The notes under the pieces were generated by a model. That model saw nothing but the letters and a program-made list of their open reading frames with translations. It searched no databases and had not been told where the DNA came from. Of a DNA stretch of 58,548 nt, positions 25,545 through 35,600 are shown in pieces; the first letter of the stretch is position 1; the number at the start of each line of letters is the position of its first letter. Position numbers and translations under genes: made by a program. Source of the stretch: Klebsiella pneumoniae (GTDB lineage: Bacteria; Myxococcota_A; UBA9042); NCBI GenBank assembly GCA_945889325.1, contig CAMDBH010000013.1, positions 1 through 58,548 of the forward strand, written 5' to 3'.

Positions 25545-27197
25545 TTACTTGACCAACCCATTGAGTTCGTAGCCGGTCACAGTCTTGGCGGCACCGCCGT
25601 TGGTGCCAAAAAACGTAATCCGTCCAGAGGGATGTGTCTGGGTTACCGCCATGGTGCTGGCCTTTTTTAGAAACCGCACATGCTCCGGGCTGGAACCGAT
25701 CGCATGGTCCAGCGTCAAGAAAGTCTTGTGTTCGATCTCTTGGACATTGTGGGTCAAACCCGCCGGATCCGGTAGCAATATCCATGATTTGGAGGGTGAT
25801 TCGCTATGCGCAATTTCACTGAGTTTGGTTGCCGTCAGCACCAATTTGGTGAAACCGTTATCCAGATCAAACAGCGTATAGCCCTCAGATTTATCGACAA
25901 ATGCCTCTTCGGCATATTTGTTGTTGGGGCCGGGCGCAGGTTTGTGCACCAAAATCGCTTTGCGCGATCCCGGCGGAATCACGATAAAATCCACAGTTTT
26001 GCGCAGCAACACGGGGGCGACAACGTGGGTTTTCAGATCCAAAGTCGCGACTTGCTCAATCCCTTGCACCGACGTGTACAGCACCGCCGTTTGCGAATCG
26101 TCGGTGATAAGCGCCAGACCAGCTGTCAGCGAACCCACTGAAATGATTTCCGCCGCCAGTGAATTCGTCACCTCGCTGGGCAGTTGCACAATGGCCACCT
26201 CTTTGGAATCGCGCAGCACGGCAATCGCTTGCGTGCCATCGGGCGTCAAGTCCAGATCCGTCGGCACCGAAGTCATTGGAATCACAACCAACTTCTTGGT
26301 CGCAAGGTGCACGGCGTACAGGCCCACGATATTGCTGGCGCGGATCAGTGCCCAGCGCGCATCAGCCGTGACGCGCACCGCGCGATCTTGCGGTTTGTCC
26401 AACGGATCCAAGCTGATCGGCACGGGCACTACGATGTCGCCGTCCTTGATCGTGCTTAGTTCCAACACGCTGATGCCATCGTCTGTGACGATAAGGGCCT
26501 TTTTGCCGTCGGGCGTAAAATCGACGCTGCGCGGGCGAAAACCGATGGAAATGGTCATGCTTTGGGGCGGTACGTCCAGCTTCACCAGCGTCACGGCTTG
26601 GAAATTGCCTGTCGGATCCGTAGGTTGAGCGCTTAGCAAATCAAAATAAGCGACTGCGAATTTGCCCGATGGATCGATGGTCAGCGCGTTGCAATGCGGC
26701 AACATCGCGACGGTATCGACGGTATCGCTGCTGTCCGTGGAGCGCACGACCGACAAATCGTCGCTGCCCGAATTGAGCACGACTGCGGCGTCTTGGCCCG
26801 GCACGACTTTGAGGCGAGTCGGATGATCGCCGACCTCGATCAAAGTGACCTTGAGCGTGGCGCCGCTGACCTTGACGATGTTGTCGGTGCCAGCGGCGGG
26901 GATGTAGACAAAGTTGGGGCTGCCTTCAGGTGCGCCAAAGTCGTAGTGTTTTTCCTGTTCTTTGGGTAGGTCGACGCCCGGGCTGCCTTGGTCGGCGTTC
27001 GCGCCCGTGTCTTCGCTCTGCGCCGTGCCGTTGTTGCCTTTGGCGTCGTTAAACATCGCGCCGCTATCTTGACTGGCAGCTCCGGCGGCCGCCGTCGGGC
27101 TGCCGCAGCCGTCGGCGAGCAGGAACGCTGGCGCGGCGAGCAGCAAGAGGCCAATCGACGACCAAAGCCAGGATTCTTTTAAGATTTTGTTGCTCAC
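25545..27197 (-). CDS. Lipoprotein with beta-propeller-like repeats (550 aa)
   Basis: GTG 27197 has AGGGGTGG just upstream. The signal peptide ends in LLADGC. A disordered Gly/Asn/Asp linker reaches ~residue 80. From there repeated blades of the form DPSGKFAVAYF, TPDGKKALIVTDDGISVLEL and TPDGTQAIAVLRDSKEVAIVQL are typical of seven-bladed YVTN/WD-like propellers. Such lipoproteins commonly bind other proteins or the cell surface; no enzyme residues are evident. It is the last gene of a three-gene minus-strand operon that starts at 29417, 13 bp after the beta-barrel gene. Confidence 0.8.
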   Translation of the reverse strand: MSNKILKESWLWSSIGLLLLAAPAFLLADGCGSPTAAAGAASQDSGAMFNDAKGNNGTAQSEDTGANADQGSPGVDLPKEQEKHYDFGAPEGSPNFVYIPAAGTDNIVKVSGATLKVTLIEVGDHPTRLKVVPGQDAAVVLNSGSDDLSVVRSTDSSDTVDTVAMLPHCNALTIDPSGKFAVAYFDLLSAQPTDPTGNFQAVTLVKLDVPPQSMTISIGFRPRSVDFTPDGKKALIVTDDGISVLELSTIKDGDIVVPVPISLDPLDKPQDRAVRVTADARWALIRASNIVGLYAVHLATKKLVVIPMTSVPTDLDLTPDGTQAIAVLRDSKEVAIVQLPSEVTNSLAAEIISVGSLTAGLALITDDSQTAVLYTSVQGIEQVATLDLKTHVVAPVLLRKTVDFIVIPPGSRKAILVHKPAPGPNNKYAEEAFVDKSEGYTLFDLDNGFTKLVLTATKLSEIAHSESPSKSWILLPDPAGLTHNVQEIEHKTFLTLDHAIGSSPEHVRFLKKASTMAVTQTHPSGRITFFGTNGGAAKTVTGYELNGLVK

Positions 27198-27210
27198 AAT
27201 CCACCCCTTC

Positions 27211-27867
27211 CTAAAACCGCAAGGCAAAGCCGATGCGTGCGGTCAAACCCGTCAACGTCAAGTCGCCCAAATTGATCGGCGCGCGGATGGATTCTCCGTC
27301 GTCATTGGCCGTCAACCCGACAGTTGTTTTGAAGAAATGTTGGTAACCGATGTCGAAATTGACGCCAAAGGCAAAATGCTTGGCCGACCAAAGGCCGCGC
27401 GGCGTCAGCACGTCAAACCCGAGCGCGGCGGCCACGCCTGGCGAGATCGTCGTGCCGTGATAATCCGTACTGTTTCCAAGGGAATAGTCGGACCGCAACA
27501 CACCGCCGCTTGCGCGCGCATACGGTTCAAACCAAGGCAACACCGGCCAAATGTGCCGCGCACCGAGCATGAAAGCGTTGCGGCTCACGGTCATGTATTC
27601 GCCCATCGTCACGAAATTCTCTGTGTTTGTCCACCATTGAAAATCAATCGCCGTCTGCGGCACAAGTTCCATACCGACGCGGACCAACAAGCCACCGGGC
27701 GCGCGGTCCTTGGTCACGACGTTGGCCGACGCGTCAGAGGTCTGCATGGTTTCTCGCGTGAGATCAAAAGAAAATTCACGGGCATGGGCGTCAAGGGCTG
27801 TGACAAGCAGACCCATCGCGCAGACAAGCACCAAGAGGAGAGGCAGGCGGCGTTTGTGTTCGTTCAT
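27211..27867 (-). CDS. Predicted outer-membrane beta-barrel protein
   Basis: The 218-residue protein has a classical signal peptide (LLLVLVCAMGLLVTALDAHA). The remainder alternates hydrophobic and polar residues, and the chain ends in Phe (IGFALRF), the C-terminal signal of many outer-membrane barrels. Length suggests eight to ten strands. Its ATG overlaps the stop of the preceding lipoprotein gene by 4 bp (27864-27867), so the two are probably coupled. No specific family is recognised. Confidence 0.72.
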   Translation of the reverse strand: MNEHKRRLPLLLVLVCAMGLLVTALDAHAREFSFDLTRETMQTSDASANVVTKDRAPGGLLVRVGMELVPQTAIDFQWWTNTENFVTMGEYMTVSRNAFMLGARHIWPVLPWFEPYARASGGVLRSDYSLGNSTDYHGTTISPGVAAALGFDVLTPRGLWSAKHFAFGVNFDIGYQHFFKTTVGLTANDDGESIRAPINLGDLTLTGLTARIGFALRF

Positions 27868-29417
27868 CGCGGCACCGCGTATTGCATTTCGCCATCAAGG
27901 TAAAGTCCCTCAATCACGTGGGGTTTGTTGGCATCCACCGCACCGTTGTCAAACACCGCAGTCCACCAACCGCCGACGCCCTCGCCCGCCAGCACCGCTA
28001 CGCGGTCGCCGTCCAAGCGCCACAAGCTCTCGGCAGAGCGGCTGAGGTCGACCGAACTGCCGTGGGAGTCCTTCAAGTCAATGCGCGACAGGCGGCCGAC
28101 GTGGCTATAACCGCCCGGACCGACGACGCTGCCCAGAATGTAAATGGAATCACCGGCAAGCAGCCATTGCACAATGGCGCCTGTGCCGGCGAAGGCGGTC
28201 AACTTGCCCAAATTCGGGTCGAACATCTCCAAACCGGTCGATGTCGAGGCGTGCTGCAGCAGGAAAAAGGGCGGCGCGCTGGCGACGCCCGTGACCGGCT
28301 GACTGAGCGTGAATTTGTGAATCGCCTTGCCTTTTTTCTTTAGCATGTCATCGATGTCGACGGTATAGATGGCAGCCGCTCCGCTGCCGTAGAGCAGGGC
28401 GTGGGCTTTGGTGTCGGCGCCCGTATAGGGCAGGATGTGGGTGGCGGGGAAGTCCAAATCGACATAAGTGCCTGTTCCAGTGGACGGATCAAGCAGCGCT
28501 ACCGTTTGTGCGCCTTGATTGACGGTCAAAACGCGCAAACCGACTTTGCTGTCAACCACTTGCAAATCGGTTGGCACGGCACCAGAAGCGATCTGATCCA
28601 GCGATGCCGACAAATCGCCACCGGTCAAGTCGATGGTCAAGTGCACCGCGTCGTTGGAGCCGCTGGCAATTAAATACAAATGCAGCGAACCGCCGGCAGC
28701 GCGGGCGGCGGCGTGGTGCGGATGCAACACAGCTTTGCCGTCCGGCGGCGTCAAGGGCACCACGACCGTGCGCACTTTGCCGTCGGCGGCAAAATCGGCG
28801 ACGCCGACCGTGGACGCTGCGTGCAGCCACACCACGCGGTGCGCGGTCGCGCCAAGCATAACCGGCGGAGAAACAAAGGCTTGCTGAGGCGTCTGCGGCA
28901 TGCCTGCGACGTTGGCCACCTGCAACTTCGGTTCTTGCGCCGTCAGGTCCAAAAGCGCGACTTCAGCGGTATTGACCAGCGATGAATTGCCCGCAATGGC
29001 TGGATCATGATACAAGACAATGGCTTGACTGTCCTCACTGGTGGCAAGACCGGAGAAAGTGGCGGGCAGGGCGGCCTCATGCAGGGTGGCGGGTGGCGTG
29101 AACGTTGTGACTTTGCGATGGGTGGAGTCCAACAAAATCAGGCGGTTGCCATCAGGTGTGACGGCGCGTTTGGTCGGCGTGCCGATGTAAGGTTGTGAAT
29201 CCCAGCCGTCGTTGGTCGCGCGCAAAAACGACAGGCGTTGGCGCACGGAATCATGAAAGACAAGGGTACCATGCACTTGCAGCGGCGGAGTCTGCGGCAC
29301 CGCGCGCGCAAACACGGGATCGCGGGTGACGCACGCGGTCGACAACCCAAGTAAGGTTGTCCAGGTCAGAAGCAGCATTTGCCGCCACGTCGGTCGTGTA
29401 ATGGCATAAAACTTCAA
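27864..29417 (-). CDS. Lipoprotein with beta-propeller-like repeats (517 aa)
   Basis: The best start is TTG 29417, with GGAGG five bases upstream. The signal peptide ends in LSTAC. The body contains propeller-like segments (TPDGNRLILLDSTHRKVTTF, TSEDSQAIVLYHD, DFAADGKVRTVVV). It resembles the lipoprotein at 25545 in layout but not closely in sequence. It is the first gene of the operon with the beta-barrel protein and the second lipoprotein, which suggests one envelope complex; this is inference. A palindrome and a candidate promoter precede it. Confidence 0.78.
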   Translation of the reverse strand: MKFYAITRPTWRQMLLLTWTTLLGLSTACVTRDPVFARAVPQTPPLQVHGTLVFHDSVRQRLSFLRATNDGWDSQPYIGTPTKRAVTPDGNRLILLDSTHRKVTTFTPPATLHEAALPATFSGLATSEDSQAIVLYHDPAIAGNSSLVNTAEVALLDLTAQEPKLQVANVAGMPQTPQQAFVSPPVMLGATAHRVVWLHAASTVGVADFAADGKVRTVVVPLTPPDGKAVLHPHHAAARAAGGSLHLYLIASGSNDAVHLTIDLTGGDLSASLDQIASGAVPTDLQVVDSKVGLRVLTVNQGAQTVALLDPSTGTGTYVDLDFPATHILPYTGADTKAHALLYGSGAAAIYTVDIDDMLKKKGKAIHKFTLSQPVTGVASAPPFFLLQHASTSTGLEMFDPNLGKLTAFAGTGAIVQWLLAGDSIYILGSVVGPGGYSHVGRLSRIDLKDSHGSSVDLSRSAESLWRLDGDRVAVLAGEGVGGWWTAVFDNGAVDANKPHVIEGLYLDGEMQYAVPR

Positions 29418-29471
29418 GCATACCTCCGCACGCGGACTCCGATTTCCGCCCCGAAACGGCCCGCGTTTTTT

Positions 29472-29526
29472 AGCCTAGGTATTGCCGCACGCAGATGCAA
29501 ATGCTGCTGTGACAAAATCGTCACAG
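29472..29526 (-). promoter_or_regulatory. Candidate promoter with upstream activator-like palindrome
   Basis: TTGCAT (29500-29495) and TAGGCT (29477-29472) are 17 bases apart. Immediately upstream of the -35 lies a perfect inverted repeat, CTGTGAC-N6-GTCACAG (29507-29526), centred near -51. The half-sites resemble CRP/FNR-family sites, but the TGTGA to TCACA spacing is 8 rather than the 6 of E. coli CRP. It would control the 29417-25545 operon. Confidence 0.5.
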
Positions 29527-29605
29527 GGCAAACGCATCGAAATATATGAAGTAATCTTATATGGTTGCGCTCGGTGCGCCGCCGCACCTAAGTCGCGTGT
29601 TCGCG

Positions 29606-30430
29606 CTACGTCTGCGACAGAACCGCGCGGTCCAGCGTCAGATGCACCGGGCAATGATCAGAACCCATTGTATGCGCATGGATTTCTGCGCCTCGCACAT
29701 AAGGCAGCAGACTTGGACTGAGCATCATCAAATCGATCCGCCAGCCGACATTTTTTTCGCGCACGCCAAAGCGCTGACTCCACCACGAGTAGGCGCCTGT
29801 GCGTTCGGGATGAACGTGGCGAAAACTGTCGATCCAACCGGCACTTAGCCAGCGCTCGATCTCCTGCCGTTCCTCGGGGCAAAAGCCAGAGACTTTGACA
29901 TTGTCCTTGGGGCGGGCCAAGTCGATTTCGCGCGGGGCAGTGTTGAAATCCCCCATAACTACAACGTGTTGGCCACAAGCCGCTTCGGCCTGAACGCGCT
30001 GGAAAACGCTGCGGTAAAAGTCGAGCTTAAACGGTATGCGGCTGTTGTCGCGCTCTTTGCCGTTGCCGTTGGGGAAATAGCCATTAAACACGCTCAGTTT
30101 TCCAAAGCGCGCCAAATGGCTGCGACCCTCCGCGTCAAATTCCGCTTGCCCTAAGCCCGTGTGCATTTCCTGCCATTTCTGTCGTGAATACAAGCCCACG
30201 CCGCTGTATCCCGGACGCTGGGCCGCGACAAAATGGGGGTGCCAGCCGGTGGGGCTGGCGATTTCTTCAGGCAATTGCGATTGTTGGGCGCGGACTTCCT
30301 GCACGCCGACGATGTCGGCATTGCAGGCAGCCAACCATTGGCCAAAGCCCTTGGCCGCGCATGCACGCAAACCATTGACATTCCAAGAGATAATCGAAAG
30401 GTCGCTGCTGGATGATTTGACGCTACCCAT
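29606..30430 (-). CDS. xthA: Exodeoxyribonuclease III (AP endonuclease family)
   Basis: The 274-residue enzyme starts at ATG 30430 and cuts DNA at abasic sites and removes 3' blocking groups in base-excision repair. Conserved metal and catalytic motifs are SWNVNGLRA, VQEVRA, GDFNTAPREIDL, WRIDLMM and GSDHCPVHL. Length agrees with the ExoIII family. The start overlaps the stop of the upstream kinase gene by 8 bp, suggesting coupling, although no functional link is obvious. A longer in-frame extension to 30715 lies wholly inside the kinase gene and is not used. Confidence 0.92.
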   Translation of the reverse strand: MGSVKSSSSDLSIISWNVNGLRACAAKGFGQWLAACNADIVGVQEVRAQQSQLPEEIASPTGWHPHFVAAQRPGYSGVGLYSRQKWQEMHTGLGQAEFDAEGRSHLARFGKLSVFNGYFPNGNGKERDNSRIPFKLDFYRSVFQRVQAEAACGQHVVVMGDFNTAPREIDLARPKDNVKVSGFCPEERQEIERWLSAGWIDSFRHVHPERTGAYSWWSQRFGVREKNVGWRIDLMMLSPSLLPYVRGAEIHAHTMGSDHCPVHLTLDRAVLSQT

Positions 30431-32450
30431 CTTGGCTCTGCAGAGGCGCGCAGACAATCGGCAGCTCGACCGACGCAAGTGCCCGCAAGCGCTGAATTTT
30501 GCGCAAGGCGCGCATGCGCTTGCTGATGCAGATCGACTCGCGCGCGGGCTTCCAGACCCGAAAGGCGGCGTACAACGCCAGAGCATCGGTGCCGGCGATG
30601 ACAAAAAACGCTTGCGACGGCACCAAGATCGCCACCAAACTTCCAGCCAAAAGCACTGCGGAGGTCTTCCACAGCCGTAAATCGATCGTCGCGGCGATGA
30701 TGCCGGAGACGACAAAGAAGATCAGAAGATCATTGGCTATTGCTTGAATTAGCGACCCATGCTGCAACCAGACAAAGCCGCGGTGCGCCAACATCGCGAC
30801 CACTGAGATTGCCAAAGCGCCTGAAAATGCGCGGTTTTGTCGGTTGACCATCAATTCTTCGCGGCCCAACCACAGGCCAGCGCCGATAAAGCCGGCCCAA
30901 AAAATCGCGCTGAAAAAATAACCTGTATAATCAAGGGTATACAGTTTAAGTTCTTGCAGAACCCCCACCGCCAGCGGCAACAGCGTCCACACAATGGCCA
31001 TGACCAGCACGAATTCACTGCGGCCCTCACCGCCGACATCCAAATCGTAGTCCTGCTCCAACTGCTTTAATTTTTGCAGTTTTTCACTCTCCTGCTTCAT
31101 CTTGCTGGCCAAACCGCCCAGTTCCAGTTGCAGATCGGGCGGCACGTACTTCATTTCCGTGACCAGCACGGCGGCGGCGCGGTGATCGCCCAGCGCAACT
31201 TCATAGCGCACCATGGTTTCCAGCGTTGCTTGCAGACCGACCGCGGCTGGCGCATTCTCCGGCCAGGTGCGAAGAGCTTGCTGGTAACCGAAGCGACATT
31301 CACCAAATAAATTGTAGGCTTCGCTGTCAATTTCGGCGGCCATGGCCGATGTGATGCGCTCCTCATCGCGCTGCAGCAACTCGCGCAGCGCCTGCAGGCG
31401 CGCATCCGCCTGCGCGACCAATTGATAAGAGGCCCGATGCATCAGAAAGACCGACAATTCAGCGCGAAAGGCCTCGGCGGACGGCTGGCGCTGCAATGGA
31501 TCGCGGTTCATGGCTCGGCGGCAAATTTCGACTAGCTCCTGCGGCGCATCTTCCGGATATTCTTGCGGTTCTGATTGATACGCCGCGAACATCACTGCGT
31601 GCAGGCTGTCACCGCTGTGCGGCGTCCGGCCAGTGAGCAGCTGGTGCAGCAGGCCGCCGAGCAGGTACACGTCGGTCAGCGTGCTGACATCGAGGCCATT
31701 ATTGGCCAGCATTTCCGGGGCCATGTAGGCAGGTGTCCCAGCGATGCCCTGGCCGCGTTCGGCCTCACTGGCGTTCAGATCCAGCGCAACCCCCCAATCG
31801 AGCACGTAGACTTCACCGTATTGACCGAGCATCACGTTGTCGGGCTTCAGATCGCGGTGAACAATGCCCTTGGCGTGGGCAAATTGAATCGCTTGGCACA
31901 CTTGCATCAGCACCGCCAAGTGCTTCTCCAGCGCATCGCGCCCAGCAGGCAAGCTCGGGTGATCGCTATGTCCCAGCACGTCGCGCCACGCCGTGCCCTC
32001 GACGCGCTTCATCACCAGCATCGGTGCGCCGTCGGTGCCTTTGCCCAGGGCATAGACGGGAATGATATTTGGATGTTCCAGCTGGCCGGTGATGCGCGCT
32101 TCGCGCAGGAGTTCGGCGACAGCGGTGGGCGACAGTTGGTCGGTTTTCAAGGTCTTGACGGCAACATTGCGCTGTAAAGACAGCTGCATAGCCGATCGCA
32201 CCAGGCCCATGCCGCCTTCGCCCAACGTGTCGCCGATGGCCAATTCGGGCGTGTCCGACTGGCCATCGGCTAGGGCCAACTGCGGAAGCTGCGCGGCCTT
32301 TTTGCGCTCGCCGGTGTCCGGTTGCGCGCGTTTGGGCAAAATCGTGCCCGAATGCGGCAGGCGCAGCGTTTCGTGTTCAAAGTCGAGGCTCGACCACAAT
32401 CGCTCGAAGTCGCTGATAGGTCTGCGTAATTTGGTCGGTTCTGCGTTCAC
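30423..32450 (-). CDS. Ser/Thr protein kinase with C-terminal membrane domain
   Basis: The kinase domain covers roughly residues 70-335. Visible are GEGGMGLV (Gly loop), VAVKTLK (ATP Lys), HRDLKPDN (catalytic loop), LDWGVA in place of the usual DFG, and GTPAYMAPE. A long helical and coiled region (~350-480, KMKQESEKLQKLKQLEQDYD) leads to about five membrane helices. The DWG form keeps the metal-binding Asp, so activity is expected. The start is GTG 32450; TTG 32513 is an alternative; neither has a strong SD. It is divergent from the giant lipoprotein gene at 32694 and overlaps xthA. Substrate unknown. Confidence 0.88.
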   Translation of the reverse strand: MNAEPTKLRRPISDFERLWSSLDFEHETLRLPHSGTILPKRAQPDTGERKKAAQLPQLALADGQSDTPELAIGDTLGEGGMGLVRSAMQLSLQRNVAVKTLKTDQLSPTAVAELLREARITGQLEHPNIIPVYALGKGTDGAPMLVMKRVEGTAWRDVLGHSDHPSLPAGRDALEKHLAVLMQVCQAIQFAHAKGIVHRDLKPDNVMLGQYGEVYVLDWGVALDLNASEAERGQGIAGTPAYMAPEMLANNGLDVSTLTDVYLLGGLLHQLLTGRTPHSGDSLHAVMFAAYQSEPQEYPEDAPQELVEICRRAMNRDPLQRQPSAEAFRAELSVFLMHRASYQLVAQADARLQALRELLQRDEERITSAMAAEIDSEAYNLFGECRFGYQQALRTWPENAPAAVGLQATLETMVRYEVALGDHRAAAVLVTEMKYVPPDLQLELGGLASKMKQESEKLQKLKQLEQDYDLDVGGEGRSEFVLVMAIVWTLLPLAVGVLQELKLYTLDYTGYFFSAIFWAGFIGAGLWLGREELMVNRQNRAFSGALAISVVAMLAHRGFVWLQHGSLIQAIANDLLIFFVVSGIIAATIDLRLWKTSAVLLAGSLVAILVPSQAFFVIAGTDALALYAAFRVWKPARESICISKRMRALRKIQRLRALASVELPIVCAPLQSQDG

Positions 32451-32624
32451 GGTGTCTCGTTTGGGCGGGCAAAAGCCGCGCGATAGCTTAATGGTTGCGC
32501 AATCTGGCGTCAAAATCCAGAGAAAGCGCCGACCCTAAAGTCGCGGGGCTGGCCATTTGTTCCGCCATTTATGAAATTGTATGTGCAAAATCGCCCGTCG
32601 CGAGCGCACGAGAATCGGCAAATC

Positions 32625-32653
32625 TTGACAGAAACCGCGGTGATCGATACACT
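32625..32653 (+). promoter_or_regulatory. Strong sigma-70 promoter for the giant lipoprotein gene
   Basis: A perfect TTGACA (32625-32630) and TACACT (32648-32653) are 17 bases apart. The SD-preceded GTG 32694 lies 40 bases downstream. An in-frame extension back to 32571 would run through this promoter, which argues against it. Confidence 0.7.
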
Positions 32654-32693
32654 GCGCCGATCGCGGCAACTCGCCCGCACTAGGGGTACATCT

Positions 32694-35600
32694 GTGATTC
32701 GCTTTCATTTCGCCAAGATTGGACTGCCGTTTTCTGCTTTTTCGATCTGCGCTCTTGCGCTGCTTGCAGGCGCCTGTGGCACGACAGAAACGCCCACGCC
32801 CATTTTGCTGCCCGACGTCAAAGCTGACAACGGCCAAGCTGATCTGGCGCAGGATGACGGCACCGACGCCATCACGCCTGACACGCTCGGCAAGGACAGT
32901 GCCACAGATGTCGAACAAGATTCCGGCCCTGACAGTGCGACCGATGAGATCGTCGAGGTCGTGGACATCGACCTAGACCTAGGTGATCCAGACAGCGGCG
33001 AGCAGCCGGACACGCCAGATGTGCCGCCGCTGTGCGGTGGCAAGGCTTTTTGTCCGTGCGCAGAAAACACGGATTGCCTAAGTGGGGCGTGCCTGCAGGA
33101 CTCGGGGGCGGCAAAGGGTAAAGCCTGTGCGGCTTTATGCAATGGGAAATGCGGCGCAGGCTACACGTGCCAAACGCTGCCCAGCGTCGGCGATCCGGTC
33201 AGCGTTTGTGTTCAAAGCGCGGCAAAGCTGTGTCAACCGTGTGCATTGTCAAGTGATTGTACGATGTTAGGCTCTCCCGTCAGCGCTTGCGTGAACGAAG
33301 GTCCACTGGGCAATTTCTGCGGTCTGCCCTGCCAGGCGACGCCGGATTGCCCCGCAACGTACCTTTGCGCCGACGTTACCAGCACCGAAGGTGTCGCCAG
33401 CAAGCAATGCGTCAAAGAGCCCGCCGGCAGCAGCGGCGACTACGGCACCTGCGGCTGTTCCAACTTCGCCGTCACAGAAAAACTTGAAACTCCTTGTTAT
33501 TTTCCGAATCTGGGCAGCCAAGGCCAACTTATCAGCAAGTGTGTCGGCAGCCGCGTCTGCGGCGAGTCGGGCTTAAGCATTTGTAGCGCCATCGCACCAA
33601 CGGCTGAAACCTGCGATGGCGTCGACAACGACTGCAACGGCCAGACCGATGAGTTTACTTGTGCCGACAAAAATGACTGCACCGACGACAGTTGCGGCGG
33701 CAAAGCTGGCTGCCAAAACGCTGCCAACTCTTTGGCTTGCAGCGACGACAATGTGTGCACGCTCGCGGACGCGTGCAAAGGCGGGCTCTGCTTGCCCGGC
33801 AGCGCCAGCGCCTGTGACGACGACAACGTGTGCACCGACGACAGCTGTGACCCACAAGCAGGCTGCACTTTTCTGCCAAATACCATCACTTGCACCGATG
33901 GCAGCATTTGCACATTGGACGACGCCTGCGCTGAAAAGAAATGTGTTCCCGGCCAGGCAAAAGTGTGTGATGACGCCAACGTCTGCACCGACGACAGCTG
34001 CGATGGCACGCTTGGCTGTTTGGCGCTGGCCAACACACTTGGTTGTGAGGATGGATCGGTGTGCACGCTCAGCGACTTGTGCGCCGAAGGTAAGTGCAGC
34101 GCAGGGACGCCAAAATCCTGCGATGACAACAACCCATGCACCGATGAAAGTTGCGATGCCATCACTGGCTGCGCGTCGGCGCCCAACGGCGGCGCTTGCA
34201 ACGACGGTTCAGTGTGCACGGAGAACGACAAGTGCGACGGCGTGAACTGCGCGCCGGGGGTGGCCACGCTTTGCGACGACAAAAACCTGTGTACAAACGA
34301 TAGCTGCGATGCCAAGAAGGGCTGTTTGTTCTTGCCCAACGCAGTGCCTTGCGATGACCTGAATCCGTGCACCGTCAACGACGCGTGTTTTGGCGGCAAA
34401 TGCGAAGCAGGCAAGCCTAAAAACTGTGACGATGCCAACACTTGTACCACAGACAGTTGTGATGTGGTCAAAGTCTGCGTCGCGACCAACAACGCGCTGA
34501 GCTGCGACGACAACAACGCTTGCACCAGCGGCGATAGTTGTGCAAACGCAGCCTGCGCGGGCAAGGCGACCCCCTGCGATGACAAGAACCCGTGCACACT
34601 TGACAGTTGCGACGCCATCAAGGGCTGTTCGGCTGCACCGACCAACGAAGGGGCCGATTGCTCCGCCGATGCGCTGAACTGGTGTGTCGCCGGCAAGTGC
34701 ATTGCCAAACCATCGTGCGGTGACGGTGTGGTCAACCAGGCATCTGAAGAATGCGATGACGGAAACGCTGACGCTTCGGACACTTGCAATGCATGCGCGT
34801 GGAGCTGCGCCCAGATGCCTTTCGATGGCGTTAACGTGATGTTGGCGGACAATCCTGCGGTCGCCGCAGTTTCCAGCGTGACCGCGGCGTTTTGGGTCAA
34901 GGCCACCAAAAGCGCCCTATTTTTGGACAAGAAGACGGCGACGTACGGCGGTCATTCTTCCTACAGCGTGGGCTATTTGAACGGAAAACTCTATTCTCGT
35001 GTCCAGATCAAACCATGTAACGGTCAGTCCTGCGATAACACGGAATTCCTGGACCTTGTCGGCCCGGCGTTGCCGCTTGGGGTTTGGCAGCATCTGGCGC
35101 TCACTTATGACGCTGCGACTGGCAGCGCCGTACTGTGGCTAAACGGCGCGTCAGTGGCGTCGGGCATCAAGGGCAACGGCCTCGCGAAATCCGCTGTAGA
35201 TGCGCTGGGCTTGGGCGCCGCAATGGTCGGCAACACTTCCGGAGGCTTTGGCCATGTCGGCGGTCTGGCGCACGTGCGCATTTGGTCCGTGGCGCTGAAT
35301 CAGGCCGGCATTTTGGCCGACATCGGCGGCAAACCTCAGCCGGCGGCGCTGGTTGTGCGCAATGATGGCGCCATCGGCGCCAAGAACTGGAGCGCAGTCG
35401 CGCCAGAAGTAGTTAAATTCACTAGCATTGCCAATCCGCTTGTGGCCACGGGCGGGCCATTTTGTGGCAGAAAATGCGGCGATGCTATCGTGTCTTTGGG
35501 CGAACAATGCGATGACGGCAACAAGAACAACGGCGACGGTTGCGACAACAGCTGTCAATCCGAGGGCAAAGTGTCATGCAAGGCGATTCTGGCGGCATCA

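Noticed and set aside
33497..34930. Long minus-strand open frame (477 codons) opposite the giant lipoprotein
   Set aside because: It is the shadow of a Cys-repeat gene with biased codons; the peptide is Ser/Leu/Gln-rich with no domain, and the plus strand has a promoter, signal peptide and domains.
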